Below are positions 16,794-24,732 of a DNA stretch of 64,000 nucleotides, piece by piece. This DNA comes from Pseudomonadota bacterium. GTDB lineage: Bacteria; Pseudomonadota; Alphaproteobacteria; Rhizobiales; Xanthobacteraceae. The position numbers and the translations under genes were made by a program. Every line of letters begins with the position of its first letter. The first letter of the stretch is position 1. The stretch spans positions 1 to 64,000 of the forward strand of contig JAEWHT010000439.1 of NCBI GenBank assembly GCA_023387695.1. The letters run 5' to 3'. The notes beneath the pieces were generated by a model. The model saw only the letters and a program-made list of their open reading frames with translations. It was not told the origin of the DNA and searched no databases.

Positions 16794-17828
16794 GTGCCCC
16801 AGTCTTCGACAAAGCCCTTCATCGACGTGCTCTCCGGCCAGCGCCAGGCGGTCCCGCCCCTATGGATGATGCGGCAGGCCGGCCGCTATCTGCCGGAGTA
16901 TCGCGAGGTCCGCGCCAAGGCGGGCGGCTTCCTCGATCTCTGCTTCAATCCGGAACTCGCCGCCGAGGTCACGCTGCAGCCGATCCGCAGGTTCGGCTTC
17001 GACGCGGCGATCATCTTCTCCGATATTTTGGTGATCCCCTACGCGCTCGGCCGCTCCGTGCGCTTCGAGGTCGGCGAGGGTCCGCGGCTCGAGCCGCTGG
17101 ATGATCCGGCCAAGGTCGGAACGCTCGCTGCACGCGCCGACTTCGGCAAGCTCCAGCCCGTCTTCGAGGCGCTCAAGATCGTGCGCGGCGCGCTCGATCC
17201 GAAGACCGCGCTGATCGGCTTCTGCGGCGCGCCGTGGACGGTTGCGACCTACATGGTCGCGGGTCACGGCACGCCCGATCAGGCACCGGCGCGGATGATG
17301 GCTTACCGGCATCCGGAAGCATTTGCGAAAATCATCGACGTGCTCGTTGAGAACTCGATCGAGTACCTGCTGAAGCAACTGGAAGCCGGCGCCAATGCGC
17401 TGCAGATCTTCGACACCTGGGCCGGCGTGCTGCCGCCCGCCGAGTTCGCGCGCTGGTCAACCGAGCCGACGCGTCGCATCGTCGAGGGCGTGCGCGCCAA
17501 GGTGCCTGACGCCAAGATCATCGGCTTCCCGCGTGGAGCCGGTGCGCAGCTGCCTGGCTACGTCGAGACGACCGGCGTCAACGCCGTCAGCATGGACTGG
17601 ACCGCGGAGCCCGCCTTCATCCGCGAGCGCGTGCAGAGCAAGGTTGCCGTGCAGGGCAATCTCGATCCGCTGGTGCTGATCACCGGCGGCGCTGCGCTCG
17701 ACCGCGCGATCGACGACGTGCTGGCGAATTTTTCGCAAGGCCGCTTCATCTTCAATCTCGGCCACGGCATCCAGCCGGAGACGCCGATCGTCCATGTCGA
17801 GCAGATGATCAAGCGCGTGCGCGGGTAA
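16794..17828 (+). CDS. hemE: Uroporphyrinogen decarboxylase
   Basis: A 344-residue cytosolic enzyme that removes four carboxyl groups from uroporphyrinogen III to give coproporphyrinogen III in heme synthesis. The signatures are [17 protein letters not shown] (arginines that bind substrate carboxyls), ATIFSDIL-like [10 protein letters not shown] with the catalytic Asp, [13 protein letters not shown], and the C-terminal [12 protein letters not shown]. Length is exactly that of bacterial HemE. I chose the GTG at 16794, which gives [15 protein letters not shown], the usual N-terminus; longer in-frame extensions overlap the divergent promoter of the small gene. It is not followed by another heme gene; hemC is nearby but on the other strand. 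Confidence 0.95.
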   Translation: MPQSSTKPFIDVLSGQRQAVPPLWMMRQAGRYLPEYREVRAKAGGFLDLCFNPELAAEVTLQPIRRFGFDAAIIFSDILVIPYALGRSVRFEVGEGPRLEPLDDPAKVGTLAARADFGKLQPVFEALKIVRGALDPKTALIGFCGAPWTVATYMVAGHGTPDQAPARMMAYRHPEAFAKIIDVLVENSIEYLLKQLEAGANALQIFDTWAGVLPPAEFARWSTEPTRRIVEGVRAKVPDAKIIGFPRGAGAQLPGYVETTGVNAVSMDWTAEPAFIRERVQSKVAVQGNLDPLVLITGGAALDRAIDDVLANFSQGRFIFNLGHGIQPETPIVHVEQMIKRVRG

Positions 17829-18010
17829 ACCGCGAAAACAACCCCATGCACAGTACAAATCATTGAGGAATTTCGCGCGCCGCCATCATTCGTTTTTTCA
17901 GAATAAAATTTGACACGTCGGGCAAAACAGGCGCACGATGGCACCATGGTACATCGGACGTTGGCGGCGGGTCCACGCACGATGATTGCCACGCCGGTGG
18001 CTTCCAAGCA

Positions 18011-18655
18011 TCAGTGAACGGTGGCGCACCCAGCGGCGGGAGGCTGGTCCGCGCAGGATTGCGGCGCCCCTTCGAAGGCCATGATCGAAAGCTGTGCGAT
18101 TGATTTGACACCGGCCTTCCGCATAATGCTGGCGCGGTGGTCCTCGACCGTTCGCGGACTAATGCCGAACTTCCGCGCGATCGCCTTGCTCGACGATCCT
18201 GCGATCAGATTATCCAGAACCTCGCATTCGCGCCTGGTGAGTCCGCGCGATTGCTTGAAATGCTCAACTGGACTGGTTGAGCGAGCGGGTAAGCCGGCGC
18301 CTGCCGACAGAATTCGCGCCACGAGGTCTCCCGGATTGAACGGCTTCTCGATAAAGTCTGCCGCCCCGATCCGAAGCGCGTGCACGGCGGTGGGGATATC
18401 GCCCTGCCCTGACACCATGAGGATCGGCGCCGGATAGGCTTGATCGGTCAGTTGCCCGAGCACCTCCAGGCCAGACCTTCCCGGCAGGCACAGGTCGAGA
18501 AGAATGCAGGCCGGAGACGTGTCGCGCGCCCTGGCGATGAGCGCATCACCGTCCGCGAAGAACATCGGTCGATACCCCGCGCCTTCGAGAACGACCCTCA
18601 GCATCGCTCGCATAGTCAGATCATCTTCGAGGATGAATATCTCATTCGCGGACAT
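18011..18655 (-). CDS. FixJ/NarL-type response regulator
   Basis: A 214-residue two-component regulator. The receiver domain shows FILEDDLTMRAMLR, phospho-acceptor Asp54 in CILLDLCLPGRSG, a Ser/Thr switch (MVSGQGD) and Lys in FIEKPF. A linker leads to a LuxR-type HTH (about 150-205): LTRRECEVLDNLIAGSSSKAIARKFGISPRTVEDHRASIMRKAGV. The layout and the KPF-x-P motif resemble FixJ. ATG 18655 has GAAGGGG upstream; a longer in-frame reading would start far upstream without a site. No histidine kinase is adjacent, so it is an orphan. FixJ-like orphan regulators in rhizobia often relate to oxygen or stress control, but the target is unknown. Confidence 0.9.
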   Translation of the reverse strand: MSANEIFILEDDLTMRAMLRVVLEGAGYRPMFFADGDALIARARDTSPACILLDLCLPGRSGLEVLGQLTDQAYPAPILMVSGQGDIPTAVHALRIGAADFIEKPFNPGDLVARILSAGAGLPARSTSPVEHFKQSRGLTRRECEVLDNLIAGSSSKAIARKFGISPRTVEDHRASIMRKAGVKSIAQLSIMAFEGAPQSCADQPPAAGCATVH

Positions 18656-18961
18656 CGTCGCACCCCTTCTGCTCAGAACCGCGGCTGCTATGCGCCGGTC
18701 GCGACAGAAGGAAAAGTGAAAGCGATCAAGACAGTTCTCGATCAGATAACGACGAGTTTGTGTAAAATTGCATCGAGTTAGGCCGGAATTAACGCGCCTG
18801 GAGCGGCCGGCTGCGCGCGATAAGAACGGCAGCGGCCAGCGACATCCGGTCGCGTGCGAGGCGACAGTTGCCGTTCTTTTTCGAAATATCGGTTTGAAGG
18901 TGCCTGCCACACTGGATCAACGAAGCGCATGGTATTTTGAAATCGAAAGAGGCTCGGCGCC
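18656..18961. other. 306-bp intergenic region between divergent genes
   Basis: It separates the response regulator (minus) from the DJ-1/PfpI gene (plus). It holds a hairpin with T-run (18822-18881) described below, and a 28-base segment (18832-18859) that matches 19833-19860 inside hemC at 25 positions. No protein-coding frame with a ribosome site is apparent. Confidence 0.6.
18775..18881 (+). ncRNA. Candidate intergenic small RNA with terminator hairpin
   Basis: A perfect 10-bp inverted repeat AAGAACGGCA (18822-18831) / TGCCGTTCTT (18869-18878) is followed by more T, giving TCTTTTTC: the shape of a Rho-independent terminator on the plus strand, yet no plus-strand gene precedes it. Inside the loop a second 5-bp stem, GCGAC (18839-18843) with GTCGC (18849-18853), can form. 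TAAAAT at 18763-18768 could be a -10 box, but no convincing -35 is seen, so the 5' end is a guess. The match to hemC is listed as a finding. Low confidence. Confidence 0.28.
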
Positions 18962-19636
18962 GTGACCCAGCATGTTCTGTTCATCGTCACCAATGCAGCC
19001 ATCATCGGGCCGCACAATCGCAAGACCGGTTTCTTTTTTGCTGAGGTCGCTCACCCTTTCGCGGTGCTTGACGCGGCAGGGATCGCTATGGAGTTCGCGT
19101 CCGTTGCGGGTGGCTGGACGCCGTATGATGCGTACGACCAAAAGGATGAGGCCGAGAAGGCGTTCTTCGAAAGCAAGGCCTTCCGTCGTCTCAACCGGAG
19201 CCGCAAATTATCGGAGATCGATACTGCGGACTATGACGCCATTCTGATTCCCGGCGGCCTCGGGCCGATGGTCGATATCGCGCGCAGTGCCGACGTGCAA
19301 AGAGCCGTCGCGCGTTCCTGGACGACAGGGAAATTCGTGACTGCTGTCTGTCATGGCCCATGCTCGCTGCTCGGCGTGGACCTCGGCGACGGCGTTCCCT
19401 TCGTGCGCGGCAAGAAACTTACCAGCTTCTCGAAAAAGGAAGAGTACGACTACGCCCGCGAAGATGTCCCATTCGAGCTTGAGGATGCTCTGCGGGCCGA
19501 AGGTGCGGACTACACGTCGGCGGACAATTGGCAGCCCAAAGTGGTTGTCGATGGTCGCCTGATGACAGGCCAAAATCCGGCCTCTGCAGGCCCCATGGCA
19601 AAGGAACTCCTGGCGGCGCTCCGGAAACCTGCCTAG
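18962..19636 (+). CDS. DJ-1/PfpI-family protein (Hsp31-like)
   Basis: A 224-residue class-I glutamine-amidotransferase-like protein in the DJ-1/PfpI superfamily, Hsp31/HchA-like branch. Conserved parts are HVLFIVTNAAIIG, the FASVAGGWTPYDAYD strand, DYDAILIPGGLGPMVD (carboxylate-bearing strand) and the nucleophile elbow TAVCHGPCSLL with its reactive Cys. Such proteins act as glyoxalase III or glutathione-independent methylglyoxal/deglycase enzymes and chaperones. The GTG start follows GAAAGAGG. It is a single gene, convergent with hemC. The nearest relatives cannot be told from sequence alone, so the specific activity is left open. Confidence 0.85.
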   Translation: MTQHVLFIVTNAAIIGPHNRKTGFFFAEVAHPFAVLDAAGIAMEFASVAGGWTPYDAYDQKDEAEKAFFESKAFRRLNRSRKLSEIDTADYDAILIPGGLGPMVDIARSADVQRAVARSWTTGKFVTAVCHGPCSLLGVDLGDGVPFVRGKKLTSFSKKEEYDYAREDVPFELEDALRAEGADYTSADNWQPKVVVDGRLMTGQNPASAGPMAKELLAALRKPA

Positions 19637-19684
19637 AGGCGAGCCGAGAGGCCGCGCGATCATCGGTGCCGCAGGGGTCGCGCC

Positions 19685-20665
19685 CTACCGCGGCCGGCTG
19701 CGCTCGATGATCTCGGCAGCGCCCTTGCCCAGCAGGTCCAGTCCGACGTGACGGCCGAGCTCGCGCGGGCGATTGGCGGGGCCAGTGCGCGAGGCTTCGA
19801 TGATGGTGTTGCCGGAGAGATCGAGTACGGAGGCGGTCAGCGACATCCGGTCGCCCGCGATGGTCGAGAAGCCTGCGACGGGCGAATTGCAATGACCGTT
19901 CAGCACCCACAGCACCTCGCGCTCGGCGTCGGCGCAGAGATGCGCGTGAGCGTCGTCGATCGATGAGAGGATCTGCCGCGTCTGCCAGTCCTGCGCGGCG
20001 CATTCGACGGCGACGATGCCCTGCCCGGCGGCCGGCAACATCTCGGCCGCGGTGAATTCGTAAGCGATACGGCTGGAGAGACCCACGCGATCGAGACCCG
20101 ATCGTGCCATGATCAACGCATCCGCAGGCCCGACCGCGCCGCCATCCGGCAGCTTCTGCTTCTCGCCATCGTCGAGCTTTCGCACGCGCGAGTCGGCAGC
20201 GCCGCGGAAATGGATAACCTCGACATCCGGAAACAGCCGCCGCGCATAGGCGGCGCGACGCACGGCGTTGGTGCCGATCTTGAAACCTTTCCCGCGGGAC
20301 TGGCGCAGCGCGTCAAACGTCACGCCGTCGCGCAGCACCAGTGCATCGTTGGGCGGATCGCGCGACAACGTCGCACCGATGACAAGGCCCGGCGTGTCCT
20401 CATTCCCTGGCATGTCCTTCAGCGAATGCATCGCGGCCTGGAGCTCGCCCGCGAGCACAGCGGCGCGGATCTGCGCGACGAAGGCGCCGCCCTTGCCGCC
20501 GTGCGGCAAGAGCTTGCTGGTCTGGTCGAGATCACCCGTGGTGTCGAACTTGACGATCTCGACGTCGAGACCGGGCACGGCAGCGGTCAGGCGGCGCGCA
20601 ATCTCTTCCGTCTGGGCCAGTGCCATTGCGCTCTTGCGGGTGCCGATCTTCAATCGCGTCGCCAA
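19685..20665 (-). CDS. hemC: Hydroxymethylbilane synthase, divergent
   Basis: A 326-residue porphobilinogen deaminase that assembles four porphobilinogen units. The key residues are all present: Arg10-like KIGTRKS, Asp84 in MHSLKDMP, Arg136/Arg137 in GTNAVRRAA, and Cys259 in LNGHCNSPVAG, which carries the dipyrromethane cofactor. It is unusual: the GGKGLFTKE segment of canonical HemC is replaced by GGKGGAFVAQIR, the NVDTRL loop by GAADSRV, and about twelve extra residues (GEKQKLPDGGAVG) follow. It starts with TTG, and lies on the strand opposite the DJ-1 gene. It may be an active but divergent version or a paralogue of a canonical HemC elsewhere in the genome. Confidence 0.85.
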   Translation of the reverse strand: MATRLKIGTRKSAMALAQTEEIARRLTAAVPGLDVEIVKFDTTGDLDQTSKLLPHGGKGGAFVAQIRAAVLAGELQAAMHSLKDMPGNEDTPGLVIGATLSRDPPNDALVLRDGVTFDALRQSRGKGFKIGTNAVRRAAYARRLFPDVEVIHFRGAADSRVRKLDDGEKQKLPDGGAVGPADALIMARSGLDRVGLSSRIAYEFTAAEMLPAAGQGIVAVECAAQDWQTRQILSSIDDAHAHLCADAEREVLWVLNGHCNSPVAGFSTIAGDRMSLTASVLDLSGNTIIEASRTGPANRPRELGRHVGLDLLGKGAAEIIERSRPR

Positions 20666-20696
20666 GTCTTGATCCTTTCAATGCGCGTCGTTTTGT

Positions 20697-20766
20697 TTGA
20701 GCATGATCGTATCGGAAAACCGGCCTCCACTTTGCGCTAACGCGGCCCTCCGGGTCCGGATCATGC
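20697..20766. repeat. Dispersed rhizobial repeat with GAGCATGATC/GATCATGC ends
   Basis: The segment opens TGAGCATGATC, continues with TCGGAAAACCGG and ends GGATCATGC, so the ends are inverted (GCATGATC / GATCATGC). This pattern is a common intergenic repeat in Bradyrhizobium (general knowledge). It fills the 102-bp gap between hemC and the GMC oxidoreductase. Confidence 0.65.
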
Positions 20767-20767
20767 T

Positions 20768-22393
20768 TTACCGCGCGTCCTCCAATATCATATCGGAGGC
20801 CTTCTCCGCGATCATGATGATCGGTGCGTTGGTGTTCCCCGAGACGAGGTCCGGCATGATTGAGCCGTCGACGACGCGGAGGCCCTCGAGCCCCCTCACC
20901 TTCAGCCGCTGGTCCACCACCGCGAGCGCGTCGTTGCCCATACGACAGGTCGAGGTCGGATGGTAGATGGTGCTGCCGCGATCGCGGCAATAATCCAGGA
21001 TTTCGGCATTCGTGGATACCTTCGAACCGGGATCATACTCACTGATCACGAACGGCTTCATCGCCGGCGCGTTCAGGATCTTGCGCAGCATCTTGATGGC
21101 TTCGACGTTGGTGGTGCGGTCGGTCTCGGTCGACATGTAGTTGATGCGGATCTCCGGCGGCACGGTGGGGTCCGCGCTTTTGATGCGCAGTGACCCACGG
21201 CTTTCTGGCCGGAGCTGGCACACCGACGCCGTGAAGCCGGAGAAATCATGCAGCCGCTCGCCCATCTTGTCGGTCGAGAACGGCAGGAAGTGCACCTGGA
21301 TGTCGGGCGAAGCAAGGCGCGGATTGGTCTTGAAGAACGCGCCTGCCGTACCGGCCGCGATCGTCAACCAGCCTTTCCGGAACAGCGCGTAGCGCGCGCC
21401 GGCCAGCGTGCGGCGGATCGGATTGTTGACGGTATCGTTGAGCGTGATCTTTTGCGAGCAGCGCATCACGATACGGACCTGCATGTGATCCTGCAGATCG
21501 TGACCGACGCCTTGGGCATCGAGCACGACATCGATGCCGTGCTTGCGCAACAAATCCGCAGGCCCGACGCCAGAGAGCTGCAGGAGCTGCGGCGAATTAT
21601 AGGCGCCGCTCGACAGCACGACCTCTTTCCGCGCCCGTGCGCGACGCACATGTGCGCCTTGCCGATACTCGACACCAACCGCGCGGCGGCCCTCGAACAG
21701 CACGCGCTGGCCGAGCGCCTCGGTTTCGACCGTGAGATTGCCGCGGGTCTTTGCAGGGCCAAGATAGGCCACCGCCGTCGAGGCGCGGCGACCGTTGCGC
21801 GTGGTGGTCTGGAACAGGCCGACGCCTTCCTGCGTGGCGCCGTTGAAATCGGGATTGTAGGGAAGCCCGGTTTCAACCGCGGCGTCCATGAAGGCTTTCG
21901 ACAGCGGATCAGTCACCACCATGTTGGAGACCGGCAGCGGCCCACCCGTGCCGTGATATTGATCGGCGCCGCGCGTCTGGTTCTCCGCCTTCTTGAAGTA
22001 GGGCAGCACGTCGTCATAGCCCCAGCCGGCATTGCCGCGCTGACGCCAGCGGTCGTAGTCCTCATGCTGGCCGCGAACGTAGAGCAGGCCATTGATCGAG
22101 CTCGATCCGCCCAGCGTCTTTCCGCGCGGCTGGAACACCTGCCGGCCCTTCAGCTCGGGCTCCGGCTCGGTCTGGTACATCCAGTTGACGGACTTTTCCT
22201 TGAATAGTTTTCCGTAGCCGAGCGGCACGTGAATCCAGATGTTGGAATCCTTAGGGCCGGCCTCGAGCAGCAGCACGCTGTGCTGGCCGTTCGCCGAGAG
22301 ACGATTGGCGAGCACGCAGCCGGCGGAGCCGGCGCCGACGATGATGTAGTCGAATTCAGGATCGGATGGCGCGAGGGCGGAATTTGCGTTCAT
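20768..22393 (-). CDS. GMC-family FAD-dependent oxidoreductase (choline dehydrogenase-like)
   Basis: A 541-residue flavoprotein of the glucose-methanol-choline family. The dinucleotide fold is YIIVGAGSAGCVLANRL, the FAD motif GGSSSINGLLYVRGQ, and the C-terminal catalytic signature YHPTSTCRMG, with His in HP and an Asn-containing SGNTNAPIIMIAEK. Such enzymes oxidise alcohols such as choline, sorbitol, or aromatic alcohols to aldehydes. It starts at ATG 22393 with an ordinary N-terminus and no signal peptide. A TetR-type gene lies upstream in the same direction with 55 bp between, so it could be the regulator's target or a neighbour only. The substrate is not indicated. Confidence 0.9.
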   Translation of the reverse strand: MNANSALAPSDPEFDYIIVGAGSAGCVLANRLSANGQHSVLLLEAGPKDSNIWIHVPLGYGKLFKEKSVNWMYQTEPEPELKGRQVFQPRGKTLGGSSSINGLLYVRGQHEDYDRWRQRGNAGWGYDDVLPYFKKAENQTRGADQYHGTGGPLPVSNMVVTDPLSKAFMDAAVETGLPYNPDFNGATQEGVGLFQTTTRNGRRASTAVAYLGPAKTRGNLTVETEALGQRVLFEGRRAVGVEYRQGAHVRRARARKEVVLSSGAYNSPQLLQLSGVGPADLLRKHGIDVVLDAQGVGHDLQDHMQVRIVMRCSQKITLNDTVNNPIRRTLAGARYALFRKGWLTIAAGTAGAFFKTNPRLASPDIQVHFLPFSTDKMGERLHDFSGFTASVCQLRPESRGSLRIKSADPTVPPEIRINYMSTETDRTTNVEAIKMLRKILNAPAMKPFVISEYDPGSKVSTNAEILDYCRDRGSTIYHPTSTCRMGNDALAVVDQRLKVRGLEGLRVVDGSIMPDLVSGNTNAPIIMIAEKASDMILEDAR

Positions 22394-22447
22394 GCGCTAC
22401 TGTTCTTCTTGTTGGTGTGGCGTTTCCAGATGTCGTGACTAGCACAA

Positions 22448-23038
22448 TCATGCAGCGGTACGCAGCGCCTCGACCAGCGACTTGAACGCACGGGCATATT
22501 CCGCACCCGCCCTTGCGATATCGGCGCGCCCGGCGCAGGCGACCGCGGCCTCCGTCACTGCGCCGAGCAGCAGCCGCGCCAGTGGCTCGACCGGCTGCTT
22601 GGCGATGAGGCCGGTCTCCATCGCGACCGCCAGCGCACGCGGCATCTTGCCGCCAAAATGCTTGGCATCGATCTCGCGCCAGCGCTCCCAGCCGAGCACG
22701 GCCGGACCGTCACGCAGGATGATCTGGCCGGTCGAGCCTTTGGCTGTTGCGGCAAAGTAATGCTGGGTGCCGGCGACCATCGCGGCCAGCACATCCTTCT
22801 CGGCACGCGCGGCGCTGTCGATTTCGACAACGAGATCGCGCGAGACCAGGTCGAACACGGCTTCGAACACCGCCTCCTTGGTCTTGAAGTGATGATAGAC
22901 CGCGCCCTTGGCGATGCCGGCGCCTTCGGCGATCTCGTCCATGGTGGTCGCGGCAAAGCCCTGCGTCCCGAACAGCCGGCGCGCCGCCGTCAGGATCGCC
23001 TCCGTTGTCGCCGCCCGCCGCTCCGCCTGTTTCGCCAT
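22448..23038 (-). CDS. TetR-family transcriptional regulator
   Basis: A 196-residue repressor. The N-terminal HTH (about residues 9-57) is classical: TTEAILTAARRLFGTQGFAATTMDEIAEGAGIAKGAVYHHFKTKEAVFEAVFD. The C-terminal ligand domain is helical and ends in AFKSLVEALRTAA. I used ATG 23038 (MAKQAERR); the longer frame to 23215 runs through a palindromic repeat and would add a non-homologous tail, so it is rejected. The start region faces the divergent NTF2-like gene, and repeated CCACCAGTC elements between them are probable binding sites. The effector is unknown. Confidence 0.9.
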   Translation of the reverse strand: MAKQAERRAATTEAILTAARRLFGTQGFAATTMDEIAEGAGIAKGAVYHHFKTKEAVFEAVFDLVSRDLVVEIDSAARAEKDVLAAMVAGTQHYFAATAKGSTGQIILRDGPAVLGWERWREIDAKHFGGKMPRALAVAMETGLIAKQPVEPLARLLLGAVTEAAVACAGRADIARAGAEYARAFKSLVEALRTAA

Positions 23039-23050
23039 GAGTCCCGTCTT

Positions 23051-23191
23051 CACCTCTCCCCAGCGGGGGAAGGTCGGATTGCGCAGCAATCCAGGTGAGG
23101 GGCCGCAACATTCGGTGAGACTGTAACCCCTCACCCGGATCGCATCTTTGATGCGATCCGACCTCTCCCTTCGGGAAAGGTGTCTCAGTCC
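23051..23191. repeat. Large palindromic repeat beside the tetR gene
   Basis: Two halves in inverted orientation: CCTCTCCCC...GGTGAGGGG (about 23053-23102) and CCCCTCACC...GACCTCTCCC (about 23127-23170), each with its own inner hairpin such as GGATCGCATctttgATGCGATCC. The outer arms of the whole element also pair. It lies just upstream of the TetR start codon, so it may be in the leader of that transcript. Confidence 0.7.
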
Positions 23192-23241
23192 CTGGCTCGC
23201 ATCGCTTCGACTCACCCTGCTCTAATCGAATTCCTCCTCGG

Positions 23242-23296
23242 CCACCAGTTGACTTTTCGACCACCAGTCGGTATTTACCGACCAGCAGTCGGTTTT
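23242..23296. promoter_or_regulatory. Probable TetR operator array
   Basis: Three near-copies of CCACCAGTYGg start at about 23242, 23261 and 23281, spaced 19-20 bases apart. The last two face each other as an imperfect dyad (ACCAGTCGGTA-TTT-ACCGACCAGC), typical of TetR-family operators. The array lies between tetR and the divergent NTF2-like gene. Confidence 0.6.
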
Positions 23297-23312
23297 AATC
23301 GTGAGGACCATC

Positions 23313-23678
23313 ATGCCGAGCCGTGACATCGTCGAAGAATTTGCGAAGCGCCTGGAGAACGGAGACTTTATCGGCGCGATCGAGGACTACTGCACGCCCG
23401 ACGCCGTGACCTATGAGAACAACACCTCACCAACGGTCGGCCGCGACGCTCTCGTCGCCAAGGAGCGAGGCGTGTTGGCAATGTCCAAAGAGGTGAAGGC
23501 CGTCCGCGTCGGGCCGAGCCTGATCGAGGGCGATAACGTCGCCACGCGCTGGATATTCAGCTTCACCAACACCGAAGGTGTCACGCGCAATTTTGAGGAG
23601 ATCGCGTGGCAGACATGGCGTGGCGAGCAGATTGTCGAGGAGCGGTTCTTTTACGACCCGAAGCAGTTGGGACGGTAA
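23313..23678 (+). CDS. NTF2-like (SnoaL-type) protein
   Basis: A 121-residue alpha-beta barrel protein of the NTF2/SnoaL superfamily. The order VEEFAKRLENGDFIGAIEDYCTPDAVTYENN, then GPSLIEGDNVATRWIFSFTNTEGV and IAWQTWRGEQIVEERFFYDPKQ matches that fold. Members are small isomerases, cyclases or hydrolases of hydrophobic substrates, or merely binding proteins. AGGA lies six bases before ATG 23313. It is divergent from tetR across the operator array and so is likely under that repressor. The substrate is unknown. Confidence 0.8.
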   Translation: MPSRDIVEEFAKRLENGDFIGAIEDYCTPDAVTYENNTSPTVGRDALVAKERGVLAMSKEVKAVRVGPSLIEGDNVATRWIFSFTNTEGVTRNFEEIAWQTWRGEQIVEERFFYDPKQLGR

Positions 23679-23679
23679 T

Positions 23680-24324
23680 CTAGCGGGGGCACTCCGCGCC
23701 GCTGTCGATCCAGGCCTGAACCAATTCTCCGGCCGCCTGCTGGCTGCCGGGAGCGGGCTTGCGACCTTCGCCGGGATTCCAGGCCCAGCCGACGAGATCG
23801 TCCTTGGCGATATGCTCCTGCAGCGCGGCGAGGTCGCGGCCGCCGTTGAGTTGGACATCCTTCAATTGGCGGCAGATCTCGCCCAGTGACTTGCCCTGCC
23901 ACGCCATCGACAACGGCGCAAAGCCCCATCGCTCATGGCCGGGGATGCTGCGATAGGAAGCGTCCTCGTGAAGCGTGACATTGTGCGAGGTGTGGCAGCC
24001 GGAGCAGTTGGCTTCGAAATGCCCGGTCTCGGCACGCCAGATCGGCGGCATGTGCTCGTGAAGATCGTCGCCCTGCGTTGGATGGTCCCCCGCCGGATGG
24101 CAGTTCATGCAACGCGGATTGGTGATGACTTTGCCGATCTCATCGAAGATCGCTCGTGATCGCTCACTCGTGTTCGAGATCGACGAAAAGTCGGAGGGAC
24201 TTTTCAGCGGCGGGCTAGCAGACGATTGGTCCGCGCGAAGTGCGGGCGCAAAGGCCGCAATTGCTGCGAACGCAAAAATCGCGACGCTTGCTGCGCGCGT
24301 GACTGATTTGGATGCACCGATCAT
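23680..24324 (-). CDS. Periplasmic multiheme-type c-cytochrome (two CxxCH)
   Basis: A 214-residue secreted protein with signal peptide (AIFAFAAIAAFAPALRADQ). Two heme-c binding motifs are visible: RCMNCHPAG (about residue 74) and NCSGCHTSH (about 110), plus several His residues (HEHMPP, GHERWGF) that could be distal ligands. The C-terminus holds ECPR. Proteins of this type are annotated in Bradyrhizobium as isoquinoline 1-oxidoreductase subunits or as small multiheme cytochromes; no molybdenum subunit is nearby, so only cytochrome c is assigned. It converges on the NTF2-like gene with one base between stop codons. Confidence 0.7.
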   Translation of the reverse strand: MIGASKSVTRAASVAIFAFAAIAAFAPALRADQSSASPPLKSPSDFSSISNTSERSRAIFDEIGKVITNPRCMNCHPAGDHPTQGDDLHEHMPPIWRAETGHFEANCSGCHTSHNVTLHEDASYRSIPGHERWGFAPLSMAWQGKSLGEICRQLKDVQLNGGRDLAALQEHIAKDDLVGWAWNPGEGRKPAPGSQQAAGELVQAWIDSGAECPR

Positions 24325-24474
24325 GTGGCCTTAATGGCCACCCGCGCCTTTTGTTCCTGTCTCTCGCTGGGCCGCTGACGATCGCCGTGCTGCTCGCGAC
24401 ATGGAAGTGACCCGTTACGGGCCCTCACGCAGTCTGCTAAACTGATCTGCACGCGCCTATGATGGAGGCATCAT

Positions 24475-24720
24475 ATGCAACATCAGGTACAATACTGGTT
24501 TCCTGCGAAGCGGTACGGCTGGGGCTGGGGGATGCCGGTCACCTGGCAGGGTTGGGCGATCATGATCGCCTATGTGCTTCTAATCGCCATCGGCGCGGCC
24601 ACGATACCAAGGCACTCATTGGCGGAGTTCATGACCTATTTTGTCGTGCTGACGGTTCTCTTTGCCGGCGTGTGCTGGTGGAAGGGCGAGCCGCCGCGAT
24701 GGCGATGGGGCGGTGACTAG
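24475..24720 (+). CDS. Small two-helix membrane protein
   Basis: An 81-residue protein. Tryptophan- and glycine-rich start (YWFPAKRYGWGWGMPVTWQGW), two membrane helices (IMIAYVLLIAIGAAT and FMTYFVVLTVLFAGVCWW) and a short cytoplasmic end (KGEPPRWRWGGD). The motif KRYGWGWG-PVTWQGW is typical of a family of hypothetical proteins conserved in Bradyrhizobium and other proteobacteria with no known role. GATGGAGG precedes the ATG. It converges on the oxidoreductase gene with a 12-bp gap. Confidence 0.75.
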   Translation: MQHQVQYWFPAKRYGWGWGMPVTWQGWAIMIAYVLLIAIGAATIPRHSLAEFMTYFVVLTVLFAGVCWWKGEPPRWRWGGD

Positions 24721-24732
24721 CTTACACCCAGG

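Noticed and set aside
23039..23215. N-terminal extension of the TetR protein to 23215
   Set aside because: The extra 59 residues are translated from a palindromic repeat and do not resemble a TetR N-terminus; ATG 23038 gives the normal HTH position.
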